A stretch of 64,000 nucleotides of DNA from Prostheceraeus crozeri (GCA_907163375.1 CAJQUW010011313.1:134501-198500), one strand, 5' to 3'; numbered from the stretch's first letter, positions 22,697 through 39,019 are shown. Notes: generated by a model from the letters alone, not told the origin. Program-made: numbers and translations.

Positions 22697-22754
22697 TATT
22701 CTACCGGTTTCGGATAAGAGTGGAACAGCCGCTCTTATCCTTCATCAGGAATAG
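22697..22754 (-). ncRNA. Type I minimal hammerhead ribozyme of the Penelope element
   Basis: On the minus strand the core reads CTGATGA (22748-22742). A stem II of nine perfect pairs follows (GGATAAGAG at 22740-22732 with CTCTTATCC at 22720-22712; 11-base loop), then GAAAC. Stem III is a two-pair mini-hairpin AC-CG-GT, followed by the cleavage-site A, giving GTA. Stem I closes with five pairs, TATTC (22753-22749) and GAATA (22701-22697). One extra A sits between the CTGATGA core and stem II. Short stem III hammerheads of this form are known in Penelope-like retroelements. Cleavage would fall after the A of GTA. Activity is inferred, not shown. Confidence 0.8.
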
Positions 22755-24620
22755 AAAGACATACAAAAATGTATAAAATTGAAATGGTACAAGCATTAAA
22801 AAACTTTGCATGCATAGAATCATAGACACAGAAGAGATAGAATAACACATAGATTCTGTAAGTCAATTACCAGACATAGTGGTCGCAGAAAAAGGAGATT
22901 TAGGGTCAAATATAGGTGACCACTGTCAAGCGTGCTGAATATTTAAGCCAAAAGGATAGTCGGTCATCAATTGACTTATAGATTTCATTTATTTTCTTTT
23001 TCGTTCATTTTCATTTCCTTCCATTCTATTCAATATGGAGAATTTCACGTTTGGTTCTTGATGACCATGTTCTAAACAATGAAATGAAACTACTTTATTG
23101 TCATCATTATGTCTGATGTCAAAGCGATGTCCAGTTATTCTCTCCCTAAGAGACCTACCTGTTTCCCGTTTCATCAGAACAAATACGTCGAATCCGTAAA
23201 GCCTGAGAGTAAGCGATGGGGATTTTATGAGTTATTGGATGACAAGAGTCAAAATGAAGAAACTGTCTGGTATCTGTCGATTTGATGCACAAGTCCGTTT
23301 GTAAACTTGAGCCATTTTTGATTACCTTTGTATCTAAGAAGTGAACGCAATTATCGCTTTTCTCAAATGTGAATTTTATGGTTGGAAAATAATTGTTCTC
23401 ATAATTTTCAAAGTCTTCTAAAGTTTCCCATCCATGTGTCCATATCATGAAAATATCATCTATATAGCGCCACCATACAAAAGGTTTTAATCGTGTATTT
23501 GACTACAATTTGCGTTCAACCCAATCCATAAAAAGAATAGCATAATTAGGCGCCATTTTGGTACCCATGGCAGTTCCTTGTACCTGGGTATAAAGACTTA
23601 TAAAATTGAAAAGTATTCATTGTAAGAACCAATTTTGCCAGCTTCACTAAAGTATCAGAGCTGGGATATGAATTCCCTCTCGTATTTAATGCTTCACGCA
23701 TTGCTCTTAGTCCATCAATATGAGGAGTGTTCGTATATAGAGAATTGACATCGGCCGTCACAAGGATGAAATCAGATGGAAGCTCATTTTTCAGACTTTC
23801 TAACCTTGATGAAATCCGTTGTATCTCTGATGTATGAGGTTACATCCTGAGCCAAGGGTTTAATTTGTGAATCGATGTAGGCGCTTATTTTCTCTGTCAC
23901 ACTGGAGCACGAAGAAACAATTGGTCGGCCAGGACAAGGAGAAATATTCTTATGAATTTTTGGTAAAAGATAAAATATGGAAGTTCTTGGAGTCATTGGA
24001 GGTTTTATTGATTCCATAGTTTGGATTGATAGTTTACCATGCTGTACTGGCCTATCCAATTCCATTATCACTTTCTCTTTAAATATTATTGATCAACAGA
24101 TTCTCGTTTGTATATGTATGTTGTAGTATTTTGCAATTGACGATATGCCTTGTTGCAATAATCGTCTTTTTTCCAAATGACTATCGCGCGTCCTTTGTCA
24201 GCAGATTTTATAACGATGTCCGGATTGCCTCAAAATCTTGCAAAATCTTGAATTCTTCATAATTTAGATTACTCGTAGTTCTTGTGACCTTTATAGTTTG
24301 AATATCGTTCTTGATTGATTCAACAAATGCCCTCGTTGCATGAGTTTGATTATGATTCAATAATGAGCTGCAGAATGATGCCGTGCTTGTAAGTAAATCA
24401 TAACGACTAAACTCTTTAGGTTTGATGGCAAAGCCAAGTCCCTTGTTCAACACAAGTTTTTCTTCTCTTGTCAGTTCATTTGATGTCAGAGATATAACGG
24501 TTTTATTCAAATCTTCATCGCTGATCTCAGGACGAATTCTTTTCGGAGGAGGTTTACCGCGCACAAAACGTCGGTTACGAGGTCTCATAATACTTTCAAA
24601 GGTAAAGGTAATCATTGATG
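22697..24620 (-). mobile_element. Penelope-like element with RT, partial GIY-YIG and hammerhead ribozyme
   Basis: Read on the minus strand from 24615: an N-terminal segment (RPEISDEDLNKTVISLTSNE, LVLNKGLGFAIKP), then reverse transcriptase blocks (FYLLPKIHKNISPCPGRPIV at about 23970; ADVNSLYTNTPHIDGLRAMR at about 23750; [11 protein letters not shown]; the catalytic YIDDIF at about 23465). The thumb follows (DNCVHFLDTKVI, FLHFDSCHPITHK). The end of a GIY-YIG domain (ETGRSLRERITGHRFDIRHN) follows directly, without the GIY and YIG strands, so the front half of the nuclease is deleted. Several frame breaks are present. A hammerhead ribozyme closes the 3' end at 22754-22697. The order RT then GIY-YIG is diagnostic of endonuclease-bearing Penelope-like elements. 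Confidence 0.87.
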
Positions 24621-27600
24621 AACATGCGTTTGACGTCGAAATAATGACAGTTTGTTAAATTACAAAGTTTGTTTACTTTAACTGAAATCAAATTTCATTC
24701 AGTTTTCACTACACTTAACTACACATTCAGGTTACACTACACTTAATGTACATGAAGATTGGTTTGTTCGCTCCCATTCCACAGACGATTCTATAAATCT
24801 ATGCAGCGCAGTGTTCATCTTTTTGTCCAGATATCCTTTCATGCATTAACGATATTATATAAGAACATAGGACAATGACCACCCCTGGTGACGCCTAACC
24901 AAGAAGGTCCGAGGTTTTGCTAAGTATGCCGGATAAAATATCAATACAACACTCTTGAATAAGTTGGGATATCCTGTGAATACATGTAGTAATGAAATAT
25001 CTCATTGCACTAATATCTATTGATGAAGCGTCTTCACAACAAACTTTCAGCGCATTATCTATTCAGATTAGATTAAATAGAAAATTTCAATTGTAGAATA
25101 TTGTATCTACTATAGTTATGAATAGTCAGTTTTAAGTTATAAGATGCAGTGCGGACTTATTTATGTACAGCTTCTGTGGTTATTGAAGGTATCACTACAC
25201 CGTAAAACCTGTAATAGACCGCCACCCGCGATAGATCGCCACCTGCAATAGACAGTCACTGCCTTCACTTTGGCGGTATAAGTAGTGAGTACCAAGATAT
25301 TTGTTTGTGTAAGGCCTGTCCGATAGTTGATGTGTTACTTGCACTTCTTCAGGTGTTTTTAACTTCTTCATTATTAACAATTGCTTTAATGATAAAGTGC
25401 TTTGAAAATCAATCACGATTCGTGCTGTTGGTCATCTTATTTTCTTTATAGTTAGTAATATTGCGTGTATGCATATTATGGTAGATAGATGCAGCACAAT
25501 ACTATCTTGTTAAGCGTTTATCCTTTACTTCTAGTACACCGGTGAATTAGACCCAAATGTTTATTGTCATTAATAGATATAAATCACTTTATTGAATATT
25601 GATATCACTTAATGCTCGTATGTGTGTAGTATCATAATAAGTTTCAATTGTAAGATCATATGTCATGCTAATAAACCGAAATGTAAATATTTTCATAACA
25701 TATCGGGTATTTAGTTAGTAAAGCATTTAGTTATTTGAGAGTCTTGTAGATGGAAGTGCACGTTGATGCAAGTTTTATTGAAGCGGTTTTTTCCAGTCGC
25801 GGAGATGTTGAAAAATAGACCGCAAACCGAAAGGGAGTGTCGAAAAATAGACCACTATAGCCTCATTCTATTACAGATTTTCCGGTATTTTGAATTTCCT
25901 GTATTTTATATACTTAGTTTTGTAGATACTACTTACACCGTCAATTTGTAGCAGCACATAAAGTTTTCAAATATTGATGAGGGAGACAAATATACTTTAT
26001 AATGCTGTTATTGTCCGCAATGTGATGTTCGGATGAAAATGAAGAAAAGTTGATGAAGATAGTTAATTAATGAAGCAAGAGCGTGTTAATTTATACTTTT
26101 GAAAGTTTCGTGGTGGCAGATAAGCCCCAAACGTTACTATAGAAGTCGAGGGCTTTAGCCCGATTTTCCATTTCATGACTTTTTTCTTCAAACCAATTAA
26201 TTTTCCATTTCAATGAATTTTTAAGTATTTCTATTATGCGCTTTTCGATACAATGAAAAACTTTCCTACAGAATTTTAGATGATCTACATGATCATGATG
26301 TATGTGCTATTCAGGTGTCTGATAATTTCGGTCTTTTTTTGAGGAAAATGGGTCTTATTGTGGGAGCTTAAGCTGGACATGCGCACTTCGCTATTTAGGG
26401 AAGTTTGCTAAGGAAGTAACTGACCTGATTGCAACTTTTTTGATAACATGCATTGGAGTGATTGCCAGGAAAAGATATTCAATCTATTTCATGCAATCAC
26501 TGTGATAATTGTCTTGAAAATATTTGTTCTCTTGCGAAATTGTATTGAATTTTTAGCTTGCAATACAGAAAAAGTCAAAGAAAATTATTGCTATTGTGGT
26601 GGTTCCCAGAGAAAGGTCACCGATGAAGATCATATCTGTACGCGTCGAAGACTTGACCTGTGCAATTGCTCAGTAACGACTAATGCTGTAGACATTAATT
26701 CTCTCTACAGTATTAGTAATAGCTAGAAGAAATGTGCTGCCAAGTTTTGTGCTGTCTGGGGTTTAGTCCATGTCGTCAGTTGGTAGATTATTGTTCTTAT
26801 GGACAATGATTGGTAAAGAGACTTATCACGTCATATATGTAATGCAATCACGCAATGTACTAACCATTCTCCAGGCTACATAGAGATAGTTGAATAAACG
26901 GAGATAGTTTAGATCTGCAGTTGTACATGGATGTACATGTATATAGTAGTTGTGTATGGTTGCAGTTAAGTTGTATTAGTCCATCTGTAAAATGATATTT
27001 TAGACTTTGAGACAGGAAGAGATTTTACCTCTACGCATATGAATGAACCTTTCTCAGTAGAGTTAGGAGCGTGTAAGCCAATTAATGATCAAGGATCGAC
27101 TTTCGCTCTCAGATCAGGAAATTTGAGCTCCTGATAACCTACATTGAATTAACTATAGGTTATACGTTGACTTGATAGTGCATCTGCGTAGTGCGTACAT
27201 TTTTTGTCGCTGATTCAAGTGAGGAGAGTTGACCATGTGCTTACCTGCAATGAGAGATACAGCAAGCATCTGAATTTCTTGAAAGCTTTTTGATTTTTCA
27301 GAATAACTGCATGCATTGACACCATTCATTAGTTTAACCTCAGTAATATGTAAAGCTTTAGAAATAAATTACAATGCTCATTTAACAATAAATCAACACG
27401 CATATCAAGCTGACCCTAGGATTGAGAGCATTTGTTTAACAAAGCATTGTAAAGTCTGGAATTTCAATTGAAGATGCAAAATATTCTCTCAAAAAATTTA
27501 GTCTCGAAGGAAATTCGAGTTTCTTTCAACCGTCATTGAATTAGCTTTAGATTGCATCTTGATAATGGATCTAGGTGCATCTTTTGTTACTAATTCAAAC

Positions 27601-27669
27601 CCTCTTTTCGAAGTTTTGATGTATTTATTGATCACCATTTCGTCAAATGCACCAACATGTGATTATATC
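24621..27669. other. Non-coding stretch
   Basis: No gene is recognised. At 25192 there is CACTACACCGTAAAACCTG followed by two AATAGAC(C)GCCACC-like units, which could be the end of a CACTA-type transposon, but no partner end was found. Sequence after 25.3 kb is unremarkable and AT-rich. Confidence 0.45.
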
Positions 27670-28447
27670 CAAAGATCGGCAATGATAAAGTGATATCATT
27701 TCATTCCGAGGGGAAATGATATCATTTTATTTTTGAAAAATGATACAAAATGATATCATCAAAAATTTTTGTTCCATTATATTTTCTGATCATAGATTCT
27801 TCGCGCTTTGTATTGAAGCAAATTTAGTCTCTTTCGTTTGTTCTACCCATGTCCTTCCCCACTGGTTGATTCATGTAGCGAAAAGCAACATGCTATTGTC
27901 TGTCAGTCTGTCTATCACACTGACTGTCTAACAATGCAGGACTGCAAGTACGCGAATTATTGTGGATAAATTATTAATATGTAAGCGAGTTACTTCAGAC
28001 TTCCAGTATAGGCCTATGATTGAACATTGAACTCATTAATAATTGTCCTGATGTTTTTGAAGTCTTGAATACTTTGAGACACACTGTTGGCCTAACCAAC
28101 TGCATATTGTAGGCATATTTTGTAATTCGAGTGTATAAAGCTTATATCAAAACTTGAGGTGTCTAATGTATAGGCCACAGGCCCTACCTAAGTTTTGATA
28201 TACAAAGAGCTTTGTAAGACTAAACTGCTTCTTCGATCTTCCATTATTTGGAATAAATGGCTGCATGCATTCTAATTTCAATTTCATTGCTAAGAGCAGT
28301 AAAAGCATGGTAGCAGTGTGAATCGAAAATTCGTGTAACTAGATGTATTTACGGTGTAGGCCTACGTATATTTCACTAAAAAGTGGTATATCTTCATTAT
28401 AAAAAACAAATCATTTTATTTAAAAATGACATCATTGCCGATCGGTG
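27670..28447 (+). mobile_element. Non-autonomous element A, hAT-like terminal repeats
   Basis: The left end CAAAGATCGGCAATGAT (27670) and the right end (read inward) CACCGATCGGCAATGAT (ending 28447) form inverted repeats. The interior has no transposase frame. The right half (28150-28447) is clearly homologous, in reverse orientation, to the left part of element B at 53667-54022. Both share, for example, TATAGGCCACAGGCC, GCATGCA with flanking AATTTTAATTTC-like sequence, and GCAGTAAAAG.GGCATGGTAGC-like blocks. The flanking octamers (left ATTATATC, right GTTCCTTG) do not match, so one end may have been replaced. Confidence 0.7.
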
Positions 28448-31267
<2,820 letters not shown>

Positions 31268-31687
31268 GCCTTGATATTTATTAAGTTTCATTTTCATGAC
31301 TTAGAAATTAATAGAGATTAGCTAGTAGCACAGAATTCGAAAGTGTTCTTAGATTAGAATTAATGATATTGTTAATCGTCTTCTTGCATTATTACAGTTA
31401 ATGGACAAATCAACTGTGGCTAAGATATAATAAAACATTGATTGATTTTACTTATTCGTAGGCAATTGAAATAATGCAGCAAAATATGAAATGGCTCAAA
31501 ATTCGCACATTTAGGTGCACCGCACACGGCTCTAGTAGTAATCATTTCTACGTCATAGCTGCAAATGTTTTGAACATCCAATCCATTCTTTCATTTTATG
31601 GACGTCATCTGCAAAATCAGCTCTATGATTAATTCATAGGATAAAGAATAACCATGAATTTCTCTTAAAGGCTTATTATGATGTTGG

Positions 31688-32473
31688 ATTAGTTGTAACA
31701 GGGTGACTGCACATACCCGAATTTCAGGTATATACCCGAATAAACCCGAATTTTGAAAAAAAAATCGGTAAACACACCCGAATTCTGAAATTTCATGTTT
31801 CACTTATCTTGTATCGCATCGTTTTTATTTTTCAAAATAGTTTACTTTGTTTTTTACAACTTGTGATTTTTAGAAAATTATGATGATTTTCATGGTTTGA
31901 GAAAATATGTTTCTCATGAAATCTTCGTTATTAGTCTATTTCTGTTCTTCGCACAGAAAAAAGAAAGAAGGATGACGTGGAAGAAGCAAGAAAAATATGA
32001 CGGGTGCAATTGTTGGAAACACGTCAAGAAGAGGCAAAAGCAATAGTCACCTTAAAAGCTGCAAAAAAAGAAGAGACATCGAGAAAAATTTGTGATTTGA
32101 GACTCAGTAGGCCCTACCTGACTGTCCACTCGGTCTAATATAAATACATATCTAATATACAATTAGCTGTCAGCATTTTCTAAAAATATAAGTATTTGAA
32201 ATAATTATCAGTTTCCAGTTTCTTGACTTAATACTCTTGCAAAACGCCAATTATTTGGACACGAGTTTATACGAGATGCTAAGATACTCGTAAGTATGCA
32301 TCAGAATAATGGCAATAACGTGGAGACAAGAAGTGCATGATGATTACTCGTAATTATGTAACCTGCCATGTCTATGCTTTACTACTAACTTGTGAATTTT
32401 GTCACCAAAAATATAACCGAAATATACCCGAATTTTATTTTAGGAGCCGTGCAGCAACCCTGTTTTAACTAAT
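31688..32473. mobile_element. Non-autonomous inverted-repeat element with TACCCGAATT units
   Basis: The left end reads TTAGTTGTAACAGGGTGACTGCAC and the right end, read inward, TTAGTTAAAACAGGGTTGCTGCAC. The CAGGG core suggests hAT-type termini at 31699 and 32462, but the similarity continues about ten bases outward and no direct octamer duplication is present. Inside, ACCCGAATTT-like units recur at about 31716, 31733, 31745, 31776 and 32427. No transposase frame was seen. Confidence 0.55.
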
Positions 32474-32829
32474 TTACCTTGAATTTAAAAGTTGAAATTT
32501 TGAAATTTCGATTCTTAATTTCCATTTTTTATCAAAATTGAACATCTTCGATCGGTAAATTTGCTCTTTCCTTTATATTTTAAACATATATCCATATGTA
32601 TCCATGTATAATACATATTTTCTTCATTTCGTTCTTCAATGAACTTGTTGTAGTCGTAGTGTACTATCTACATAATGCTTTCAAATCGTAGCGTCTGAAT
32701 GATGATACTTATTTGAAATTTTGATCTTACATAATCGAACGATGTCAGGATGATTCAAAGTTTACAGATCTGAAAATGAATGGAAATGCTAGCAAAATCA
32801 TCAACGACAAAGCAGTATCGGCAATACTA

Positions 32830-34060
32830 TGAATATTGAATACACACGTGTAGGAGATTTTCAGTCAATTGCAATGCTTTGATGGGATTAAGCGGTTGAA
32901 CTGCCATTGTCATCTTCCGTGTGGTGCCGTCTTCCTCTTGTCCGATCCGTTTTCGATATTCTCGAAAGATGGTAGAAAGTCCAGTTCTTATTCTTCCTAG
33001 AGCTGTTCTTTTTTCTCTCATGAGCTCCACTTCATCCTTACCGCCTATCTTCCACTCGTTGTTGTGTTTGTCACTGGACTTGTAGTTCGCTTTCAATTTC
33101 CTTTCATTGGCAGACCTTGCTGTTCGGTAGTCTATGGCAGTGGCATTTTGATATAGCCTCGTTTGCTATTGTGTCAACTTCTTCATTGACATCAATGTCC
33201 ATGCGGCTTGGTATCCATTGGGTGTGTACTTCGGCTCCGTTTTCATTAATTTCATCTAGCATGTTCCAAAAGTTGTCCAAGTGTCTGATGTCCTGATCTG
33301 CAGGGCCAGTCTTCATCTTCGTGATTATGGATTTGCTGTCTGTGAAAATCACAGCTTTCTTTACATATGTGCACTTGCTAACGTTTTCCAGGGCGCTGTC
33401 TAGGGTAGCTGCATCTGCTATGAGGCTGCTACAGTACTTTATAGCCGCTTTTTTGGATAGTATGACCTTCTCCCGATTTCTTGATGCTGCATCCCGCTCC
33501 TCCATTCTCTTGCCCTTCCTTCACTGACTCGTCGGTATGACAGATCACATTCGCCTCTACGCTTAGTTCTTATTCGCTGCATATCTTATTAGCTTTTCTT
33601 TGTGCTGCTTTGCATCTTTCTTGCCAGACTCGTCTGGTAAATCTTCTCGTAGGCATACATTGGGTATTTCTTTCCAGGGTGGAATGCTTGTTCGTCTTAT
33701 GAGTAGTTCCGTCGCAAGGTCCTTTGTTCCTGCTTCTTGGGTACTTTTTTCTGCCAAAGCTCTCCAAGATCTGTCTTGCGTCCTTGGTCTGATGTTGCTT
33801 TAGACAATTTTCCCATTTTATCATCTCTTCTATACTTTTCTCTAGCATTCGCTGCCAAGATTTTGCCTCTTAATTTGATTGGTTCTAGGTTTGATTCTGC
33901 CAGCCAAGCCTCTATTGGTGTTGACCTGAGACACCCGGTGATTAGCCTTGCCCCTGTATTCTGTTGCGTTTCTTTTTGGTTGATGTTGCTGTCACTTGCA
34001 ACAATGATGATTCGAATGTAAGCCTGCCTGCAACTACATGCAGTATCTGAATGATAACAA
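32830..34060 (-). mobile_element. 5'-truncated LINE of the I group, with RNase H
   Basis: On the minus strand the order is as follows. RT tail: NTGARLITGCLRSTPIEAWL then EPIKLRGKILAANAREKYRR (about 33960-33840). Linker: RTSIPPWKEIPNVCLREDLP (about 33690). RNase H: ICHTDESVKEGQENGGAGCS at about 33545; SSLIADAATLDSALENV; VIFTDSKSIITKM at about 33345; then WIPSRMDIDVNEEVDTIANE at about 33200, keeping the acidic residues in all blocks. Post-RNase H tail: LGRIRTGLSTIFREYRKRIG (about 33000). The pieces lie in different frames, so the copy is broken. RNase H after RT is typical of the I, R1 and LOA groups. The upstream RT core and endonuclease are absent. Confidence 0.8.
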
Positions 34061-34071
34061 GGAAATGTCAA

Positions 34072-37000
34072 GATGACATTTTTTCAACGACAAAAGCATT
34101 CGCGTTTTTGGAAGTATACTGTACTTGTATACATATATGAAAATACTTGTACAATTTAAGTAAATTCAACATAGTCAGAACTTGGGTGTGTGATCCTGGG
34201 TTTTGGAGTCATGTATACCTCCAGTCAACGTCATCCAAGCCCAACATCAAATCCTGGGTTATCTCAACATTATGATATTCTCAAATAGAGAACGCCTGAA
34301 TCCCTAAATTTCAAAAAAGTTCGTAAATCTTTTGAACATCTTTTGTTTGCTTCACCTTGCATAGAACTACAAAGGAGCGATCTTGGATGTCATAATCGAT
34401 CAGTCGAGCAGATAATTCTGTCAAGACAGCTGAAATAAAGTTGAGAGAGATGAAATAGGAAATTGATGCTATCCTAAGAATCTGCAGGACGGTTGATGAT
34501 GCTAAACAGGACTGTCACATTATTTTATACGTAGTGAATAGCGAAGAAAGGAATCTTAAATCCTCTGACTAGCATAATGACGAACAGACGAATATGCTTC
34601 TTTCTGTATGTTGCATACGTCGATATCCATAGAAAACGTTCTGGACGATAAAGACCACATTAAGTGTCGGAGACATCAATCTCTTTTTTGAATTGAGGCA
34701 AATGACGCATCTTTGTACTGCTGTATAAATCAATGTCACTATATTGTCTGTACATGCGACGTAGTACGTCGCTGTGAGAAACATAAGCGTCAAGGCTCAC
34801 TGACTCAATACAGATCGCTTGTGAATTATTGATGATCTTAAGAAAGTCAGTATTCATGCAAAACTCATTTCGTTCGTTTGTTTTTCACATATATTTCTGC
34901 GTCACTCGTGCTTTTTTAATAGTAAATCTGTGTGAAATGTCTCTTGTACTATGCTATCTATGCAAGTGTATTTTAATGACTTGTAAACATGAGCATTGTA
35001 GCTTTTCAGGAGATCCAGATGAATTTTTCTAACTTTTTTGTTTATATTATTTCTTGTTTTCTATGGAAATAAAAATGTATTCAATCGGTGCCAGGCTGAT
35101 GTATTGAATTGACAAAAAACAACTGGAACTAATCAATAGGAATTTCCTGTTTTCTGTTTCGTGTTACAGCAGATCTATCAAAACTGGCGACACAAATCTC
35201 CAATATCTCCCGACAGGTGCACATCGGTCAATGTCGATAGTCAATGAACATCTGTCTTTTGACAGGTATTGAAAAATTCCTAACAATCTCCACACGAGCC
35301 CTTCATTCCATCATGAAATCATAGCGTTCCATGCGTGAGACGTTGATAAATGATTGAGAAGATTTTTACCCTTGAAATTCTGGATAGTGGACAATATTCA
35401 TGACACTTGTCACCTGGAATCAGTGATCAGATCTTTCATAATTCAATAGGCATTGTGATACCTAGATGAGGAATAAAGCTGTTAAAATTTATTAACCAGT
35501 TGACCCATCAGAAAGTTGACCTATTAGTTTGTAGAGCATATCTGCGTAAACCTGGTAAACCATACCTGTATCACAACGGTAGACTTAGGAACCACTTCTA
35601 GTCAAGCAGTAATGTAAAATTGCAGCAATGTCAACCAAAAATAAATGCATGAAGATATGATATGATAGATGGTGTAGTCCTCATTACCACGGGACAAGAA
35701 ATGAACGATGATTTGAGTTCCTTGGCCATACATATCTTTTGCTATATGTGAAAGCAGAATTTGCTTTAATTAATCCATTATTAACAGCCGTTTATTGTCC
35801 ACGGACGGCAACCGCATAATCTGATGACCACACAGATACGCACAAGTATTTATTTATCCTGAAGATAAATTCAAAACTTAATCAACTAACGTGGATTCAT
35901 TAATCGAATTCTAAAATTGCAACAATTCACTAAAATTGTAGACAAAAAAGTAAGTAAAATTGGGAATTTAGAATGCTCTTAGTTTGCTGCCGTGCTTAAA
36001 TAATTTAAATGACTAACTTATCATTAAAATATACATTAAAGGATGAGTGCAAATGGCAGCAAAGCAACATTGATGTGCCAACAGCTTGAGACCTGAGAAT
36101 CTATTAATCAAAAGATATGTTGCTTTGCTACCGTAGCATAATATCTCGAAAACATTAAAATACTCGTATCTTGCATACTCTACACTGATTCTGAACAGGA
36201 TAGTTGAAATACTGTGCATGATTGATTACTATAGGACTTGCATGATTGATGCTTTACAGTGCACGTATGCTGGTTGCAGACTAATATGGACCAATGACAA
36301 TGGTGGAACAATAATAATGGTAAATATTATTAATTACGAAAACAGTCGAATATGTTGCTTCCATTGTATTGAGGTACAGACATATTGGATCGGTTGTTCT
36401 GTTAAAAGTTAGATATTTCTAGCCATCAAACACGAGTTGCGAATGAATGTTGGTCAATTTAGAGAATTAATTAGCTTACCGGCTAATCGGTTCACCGGTT
36501 AACCATCTTCATTCTAATTACCAGAAGTTAATAGAAGTTTTACTTGTCGCTCAGGATCAAGTGGTGAAGTGGCATAATCTGCATCATTCATTGCCAAACA
36601 AAAATATTCATTTTTTTTGGCAGATTTTGAATGTAATTATAGGTTGCGAGATAACACGAGAAAAGACGTGCAATAAGTATTTCGTTCATATAGTAAGTAC
36701 TTATTCTATGATTCCGTTGTAGTAAGAAATTATGTTGAGATTATCATATTAGAAATGTATCTTCACCTAATCATTTTTGACTGATTGAATATTTCATCAT
36801 ATTCTTAGGCATTAAAATTGTACTTTGAACTATTAAATTTAAGCTGTGCAGCTGTTACTGCTTTAAAAGAAATTTGATTTTGACTTATATAAACACTGTA
36901 TTTCGACTATCCCAGTCCTTATCAAATTGCTATTCAGAAAGAATTTTCAAGATGAAATGCAAATATGTACATATCTATAAGGTGAGCAGATATCATTCCC

Positions 37001-39019
37001 CTTATCGCCGCCTTTGGTCCTTATTCTCAAAAGTTTCTCTAAATTACTTAGGAAATGTGTGTGTTTCATTCGATATTGCTGTAAAAGTGATCATTTTGAC
37101 AGGTATGTCATATACAAAATGCAAGAGCCTCTTCTTACCGACATCGGCATTGACAGGGGTATTATGGATAGCTTGAAAATGATGAACATTCACCATATCC
37201 ACGTAGACTAGTTGTTTAATGCAATGATATCTGTTGAAACTTGATCTGCGAGGACAATGGTTGGGATTTTGATCATATGTATCCTTTTGAGATGTTGACG
37301 TGATTAAAATATTTGATGAACATGATAAATAAATCACCAAAACGAAAGAACCAGTTTTCTAGCTGGTGTCGGCGATATCTATGAAGCTAAAATGAAAATA
37401 GAATTCCAAAAAGAAAAATCTCCATCAACAATCCTAATATTTCTTATCGCATTATGCATTAGTCAGTCCTCCAATTAAAAAAGCATGCACATTTTTTATG
37501 CTCATTTTGATTTTTTAGACCACACACTATCATTCCTTAGAAAATTGGCTCGGATGGTTCTTTTGTTTTGATAATTTTCTTATTATGCTCATCGAATGAA
37601 TTCATCTTATACGCTATGTTGTATGCCATATAGATTGATTTCATTTGATATATATTTTTCGTTTCAGAAGTGGCACTATAACAAGGTCTTAATCTTCAAC
37701 TGTCAAAATTTTATGTTTCTTTGATCTAAGTTTGGAAACCCTTTGAATCAGTTGAATTTCTATTAATATACACGTAATTTCATTACCCTGTTGACCCTTG
37801 GGAGTAGTGTCGTATAACATCTCCGTGGAAGTCATTTGATGGGTAAAAATTGCCGATTAGGTAACTCTACTCTCAATATCTTTGAATATATTAAAACTCA
37901 GCAGCTATATATTCGATTAGAAATTACATTTACGCATCGCTTAGCTCATGATGATAAATGCTGCTGAATTCAGTGTGGCTGAGTGAAGGTAATTAAGTAA
38001 AAAGCATGGTTGCCTGGGCCCGATAGAAGATTTACATCAAAGAAAAATTGAGGTGACATGTTGATACGGTAGAATCCGCATCATTCAGTTCCAACTAAAT
38101 TGGCATTTCAATTCGGTAGTTTCATTCAATCATTTGCAAATGGCCCATTCAAAGTGTATTAAAAAATTCTGCTAAGAGTGGCACCGCATAATTCCGCATT
38201 TTGCTAACTCGGCTCGTATTTTGCAGCACTGAGATGGCTAACTTTTCGTAATTCTTAAGATTCAGAATAAAGGAGGGCACCATTAGTCATATTTATGTGG
38301 AACTCTAATAAAATGCACGTACTTTATAAACGAACAATGCTGATTGATAATTTTGAATACAAGATGACGTCACTTTCGAAGAAAAACAACACATTTCTGG
38401 AAATATCGTCGCTTTTAGTACTCAGTTATTCTACTACATGTAACTTGCATGCAATCCTGAAATATGAAGGAGAACTGAATCATTTATATATTGAGGTCAG
38501 AAACTAAGCTTCATGAATGATTCAAGGAATCAAGATCACACATTTACTAGAAGTCCTACTACGGTCATACCCTCTTGCATAAACCTTTATAGCAGGCTAA
38601 TATCGTAGCTTAGTCAACATGTATTTTGCAACATGCTGCAAACCATGCACATCCATTGGTAATATTCAGCACATTTTAATCTGAAAATACAGAAGATAGT
38701 CATAAAAGTGTGTAGTTTTGTAGAGTTATGAAAGCAACTTTTGACACCATTTACACCATTTCCATTTTGACCAGAAACTTCGCATATGTAGTGAAATGTA
38801 TGTTGTGCATTATAATTGCTTGTTAATTCATTGATATGTAAATCCAATTATAGTTTTGATGAATTAAAAAACGAAACTATTCCTGACTTTTCCGCCCAGG
38901 TGTACACTTCTATTCGTCATGGCAAGTGTCATATATTGCAAGACAGTCAAGAAACGTGGCTGAACTGACCCCCTAAAACTTAACCGACAAGAACTTCCGA
39001 GGCAGATGGGGTCAGCTGT
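34072..39019. other. Non-coding stretch of about 5 kb
   Basis: Only short chance ORFs are present. No protein similarity, RNA gene, terminal repeat pair or microsatellite stands out. I infer intergenic DNA or old, unrecognisable repeats. Confidence 0.45.

Noticed and set aside
25192-25260. CACTACACCGTAAAACCTG, like a CACTA transposon end
   Set aside because: No inverted partner or transposase was found in the window.
26448-26726. 92-codon ORF with several cysteines
   Set aside because: Cysteine spacing fits no finger I know; base composition is like the surrounding non-coding DNA.
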